Assembly: GCF_024435355.1 (NCBI RefSeq)
Contig: NZ_JAMJWG010000004.1
Span: 310,001-374,000 of the forward strand
Length of the DNA: 64,000 nt
DNA from: Streptomyces odontomachi
Lineage (GTDB): Bacteria > Actinomycetota > Actinomycetes > Streptomycetales > Streptomycetaceae
Reading direction: 5' to 3'
The notes beneath the pieces were generated by a model. That model made no database searches and had not been told where the DNA came from. It saw only the letters and a list, made by a program, of their open reading frames with translations. Position 1 is the first letter of the stretch, and the number at the start of each line of letters is the position of its first letter. Both the position numbers and the translations under genes were made by a program. Positions 61,658-64,000 of the stretch are shown here, piece by piece.

Positions 61658-63613
61658 ATGAACATGGAGACCACGGCGTGGACACAACTGCACAGTGTCA
61701 TGACCGCCCAGCGGGAGAGCCGTCCCTTCAACCGAGCGACCCTACGCCGCATCGGCACCTTCGCCCGCCCACACCGCCCCCGCATCACCCTCTTCGTCGT
61801 CATCGGCGTGGTGACCGCGCTCCTGGCGGTCGCGACACCCGTCCTGTCCGGACACGTCGTCGACGCCATCGTGTCGGACGGCGATTCGGCCACGGTCGTG
61901 CACCTGGCCCTGCTCATCGCGCTCATCGCGGTCGCCGAGGCGGCCCTGGGCATCCTGAGCAGACGGCTGTCCGCGAGCCTGGGCGAAGGACTCATCTTCG
62001 ACCTGCGGACGACCGTGTTCGACCACGTGCAGCGGATGCCCGTGGCCTTCTTCACCCGCACCCGTACGGGGGCGCTCGTCTCCCGTCTCAACAACGACGT
62101 CATCGGTGCCCAGCGCGCCTTCAGCAACACCCTGTCCGGACTGGTGACCAACCTGGTCACCCTGCTCCTGACGCTCGCCGTGATGCTCACCCTGTCCTGG
62201 CAGATCACCCTCCTCGCGCTGGCGCTGCTCCCGGTGTTCGTGGTCCCGGCCCGCCGGATGGGACGCCGGATGGCCGACATGCAGCGGGAGGCGGCCCACC
62301 TCAACGCCGCCATGAGCACCCGCATGACGGAGCGGTTCTCCGCGCCCGGGGCCACCCTGATCAAGCTGTTCGGGCGCCCGCAGGAGGAGTCCGCCCAGTT
62401 CGCGGACCGCGCCGCCCGGGTGCGGGACATCGGGGTGCGCACGGCGACCTTGCAGTCGGTGTTCATCACCTCCCTGACCCTGGTCTCCGCCCTGGCCCTC
62501 GCGCTCGTCTACGGCCTCGGCGGCTGGTTCGCGCTGCGCGGCACCCTGGAACCGGGCTCCGTCGTCGCCCTGGCGCTGCTGCTGACCCGCCTCTACGCAC
62601 CGCTCACCGCGCTCGCCGGGGCGCGCGTGGAGGTGATGAGCGCGCTCGTCAGCTTCGAGCGGGTCTTCGAAGTGCTCGACCTCAAGCCCCTCATCGAGCA
62701 GCGCCCCGACGCGCGCGCCGTCCCCGAAGGGCCGGTCTCCGTCGAGTTCGACGACGTCCGCTTCGGCTACCCGTCCGCCGACAAGGTCTCCCTCGCCTCC
62801 CTGGAGGAGGTGGCGTCCCTGGACACCCGGGACGGCGCCGAGGTGCTGCACGGCGTCTCCTTCCGCGCCGAACCCGGCCAGACGGTCGCCCTCGTCGGCT
62901 CCTCCGGCGCCGGCAAGTCGACCATCGCCGGGCTGCTGCCGCGCCTGTACGACGTCGACGAGGGCACCGTGCGCATCGGCGGCGTCGACGTCCGCGACCT
63001 CAGGCCCGACAGCCTGCGCGCCACCCTCGGCATGGTCACGCAGGACGGCCACCTCTTCCACGACACCGTCCGCGCCAACCTGCTCCTCGCCCGGGTCGAC
63101 GCGACCGAGGACGACCTGTGGGACGCGCTGCGCCGCTCCCGCCTGGACGACCTCGTGCGCTCGCTGCCCGACGGCCTCGACACCGTGGTCGGCGAACGCG
63201 GCTACCGCCTCTCCGGAGGCGAGCGCCAGCGCCTGACCATCGCCCGGCTCCTGCTGGCCCGCCAGCGCGTCGTCATCCTCGACGAGGCCACCGCCCACCT
63301 CGACAACGCCTCCGAAGCAGCCGTCCAGGAAGCCCTCACCGAGGCACTCCAGGGCCGCACCGCGGTCGTCATCGCCCACCGGCTGTCCACGGTGCGCGCG
63401 GCCGACCTGATCCTGGTGGTGGAGGCCGGCCGCATCGTGGAGCGCGGCACCCACGAGGAACTGCTGGCGGCGGAAGGCCGGTACGCGGAGCTTTACCGGA
63501 CGCAGTTCAAGCCGCGGGACGGGGAGCGGGGCACGGTGGCCGCCGAGCTGGTCGAGGAGATCACGGCGGAGATCGCCGGAGAGGACACCGGCGAGATCAC
63601 CAAGGTGCTCTGA
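61658..63613 (+). CDS. ABC half-transporter, multidrug-exporter type
   Basis: A 651-residue exporter-type ABC protein with fused membrane and ATPase domains. The transmembrane domain (about 40-325) has six helices, and the ATPase follows with Walker A VGSSGAGKST, signature LSGGERQR, Walker B VVILDEATAHLDN and H-loop IAHRLSTVR. An insert of about 25 residues (SADKVSLASLEEVASLDTRDG) before the Walker region is unusual. It should function as a homodimer exporting drugs or lipids. It stands alone, under the MerR-type promoter; no regulator gene is in the window. Confidence 0.92.
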   Translation: MNMETTAWTQLHSVMTAQRESRPFNRATLRRIGTFARPHRPRITLFVVIGVVTALLAVATPVLSGHVVDAIVSDGDSATVVHLALLIALIAVAEAALGILSRRLSASLGEGLIFDLRTTVFDHVQRMPVAFFTRTRTGALVSRLNNDVIGAQRAFSNTLSGLVTNLVTLLLTLAVMLTLSWQITLLALALLPVFVVPARRMGRRMADMQREAAHLNAAMSTRMTERFSAPGATLIKLFGRPQEESAQFADRAARVRDIGVRTATLQSVFITSLTLVSALALALVYGLGGWFALRGTLEPGSVVALALLLTRLYAPLTALAGARVEVMSALVSFERVFEVLDLKPLIEQRPDARAVPEGPVSVEFDDVRFGYPSADKVSLASLEEVASLDTRDGAEVLHGVSFRAEPGQTVALVGSSGAGKSTIAGLLPRLYDVDEGTVRIGGVDVRDLRPDSLRATLGMVTQDGHLFHDTVRANLLLARVDATEDDLWDALRRSRLDDLVRSLPDGLDTVVGERGYRLSGGERQRLTIARLLLARQRVVILDEATAHLDNASEAAVQEALTEALQGRTAVVIAHRLSTVRAADLILVVEAGRIVERGTHEELLAAEGRYAELYRTQFKPRDGERGTVAAELVEEITAEIAGEDTGEITKVL

Positions 63614-63695
63614 GCTGCTGCGCTTGCACGTGGACGGGGACGGTGCCGTGCACGCCGCCCACCACGGCCGCCCGTCTGGATCATGCTGAGCTCGC

Positions 63696-63751
63696 GGGGT
63701 CTGGCACGTGCCCCCACTGCCCTGAACGGGTGTGGGGGAGCACCAGACCCC
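63696..63751. terminator. Large hairpin between convergent ABC and cellulase genes
   Basis: The outer arms GGGGTCTGG (63696-63704) and CCAGACCCC (63743-63751) pair perfectly. The inner arms CCCCCAC (63711-63717) and GTGGGGG (63732-63738) pair as well, separated by small internal loops. Confidence 0.65.
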
Positions 63752-63785
63752 GCTCCCTGGTCCAGCCTGATCCAGACGAATGACC

Positions 63786-64000
63786 CTAGCCGCCGATACC
63801 CCAGGCATGCCGGAGCCGGTCGATCATGGTGGTGTTGCGCACGCTCAGCGACAGGTTCGTGCCGCTGCCCTGGAGGGCGTAGAGGGAGTACCAGTCGTAG
63901 TCGGGCCGATGGGTGTGCTTGCCGCCGAGGGCAGGCCAGTAGACGGCACCCATGCCCCGGTCGTGGACGACGTCGGTGGCGGCCTGGATGTACGGGATGA
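63786..64000 (-). CDS. GH5-like cellulase, C-terminal part
   Basis: The window ends inside this minus-strand gene; about 70 C-terminal residues are visible, ending IDRLRHAWGIGG. The segment VHDRGMGAVYWPALGGKHTHRPDYDWYSLYALQGSG resembles the end of a GH5 catalytic barrel in actinobacterial cellulases, with the YWPAL strand near the barrel end. The active-site glutamates would lie outside the window. It converges on the ABC transporter gene. Confidence 0.6.
   Translation of the reverse strand, partial: IPYIQAATDVVHDRGMGAVYWPALGGKHTHRPDYDWYSLYALQGSGTNLSLSVRNTTMIDRLRHAWGIGG

Overview
The window is about 72% GC. Its genes start with ATG/GTG behind GGAGG-type sites or are leaderless behind TAnnnT -10 boxes, and it carries twin-arginine and lipoprotein exports, an AbfR-like mix of ROK, TetR and PaaX regulators and a DasR-type operator. 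All of this points to the chromosome of a Streptomyces or close relative. No phage, transposase, CRISPR array or replication origin was seen.

Layout. (1) 1-8.3 kb: end of a FAD monooxygenase, a two-component pair (356-2442), a small membrane protein with a CPBP protease, two secreted serine proteases (S53 and S1), and a DUF574-type methyltransferase. (2) 8.3-10.2 kb: a membrane-anchored nitroreductase-like protein divergent from a TetR regulator, with a perfect 26-bp palindrome between them. (3) 10.3-14.1 kb: a minus-strand operon of a PGM1-like ATP-grasp ligase, a glycine-amidinotransferase-like enzyme and an MFS exporter. This looks like a compact guanidino-peptide natural-product locus. 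An odd class II tRNA-like gene lies just beyond it (14822-14907). (4) 15.1-23.8 kb: a metallo-hydrolase, then a PaaX-type regulator and a CoA-dependent aromatic acid operon (cupin, thioesterase, aminobenzoate-CoA ligase, fused monooxygenase/Old Yellow Enzyme, 4HBT thioesterase) with RidA divergent. This matches aerobic 2-aminobenzoate (anthranilate) catabolism through CoA thioesters. (5) 23.8-26.2 kb: a HEAT-repeat protein and a Rox-like FAD monooxygenase.

(6) 26.3-47.8 kb: a large glycan-use region. It holds a GH84 beta-N-acetylglucosaminidase with a DasR-type operator, a ROK repressor divergent from a sugar ABC importer, GH38, GH2, a cytosolic sulfatase, GH28, GH43 and a 1228-residue secreted GH3. 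(7) 48-50.6 kb: a cyclase/amidohydrolase and a ThDP enzyme. (8) 50.7-53.3 kb: a secreted protein, an ECF/SigE-type sigma factor and a membrane protein whose outer domain is a near copy of the secreted protein. (9) 53.5-61.5 kb: a ROK regulator, an SsuABC-type importer, a second cytosolic sulfatase and a secreted GH43, translationally coupled from the importer onward. (10) 61.6-64 kb: an ABC half-transporter under a MerR-type 19-bp-spacer promoter, then the end of a GH5-like cellulase.

How it fits together: secreted GH3, GH28 and GH43 enzymes trim polymers outside. Two importers bring oligosaccharides and sulfated fragments in. Signal-less GH38, GH2 and two FGly-type sulfatases finish the job in the cytoplasm under ROK, LacI-type and DasR-type control. 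The least explained parts, and the best candidates for undescribed biology, are the sigma factor with its paired secreted and membrane paralogues (50.8-52.9 kb), the ATP-grasp/amidinotransferase operon (10.3-14.1 kb), and the sulfated-glycan operons.
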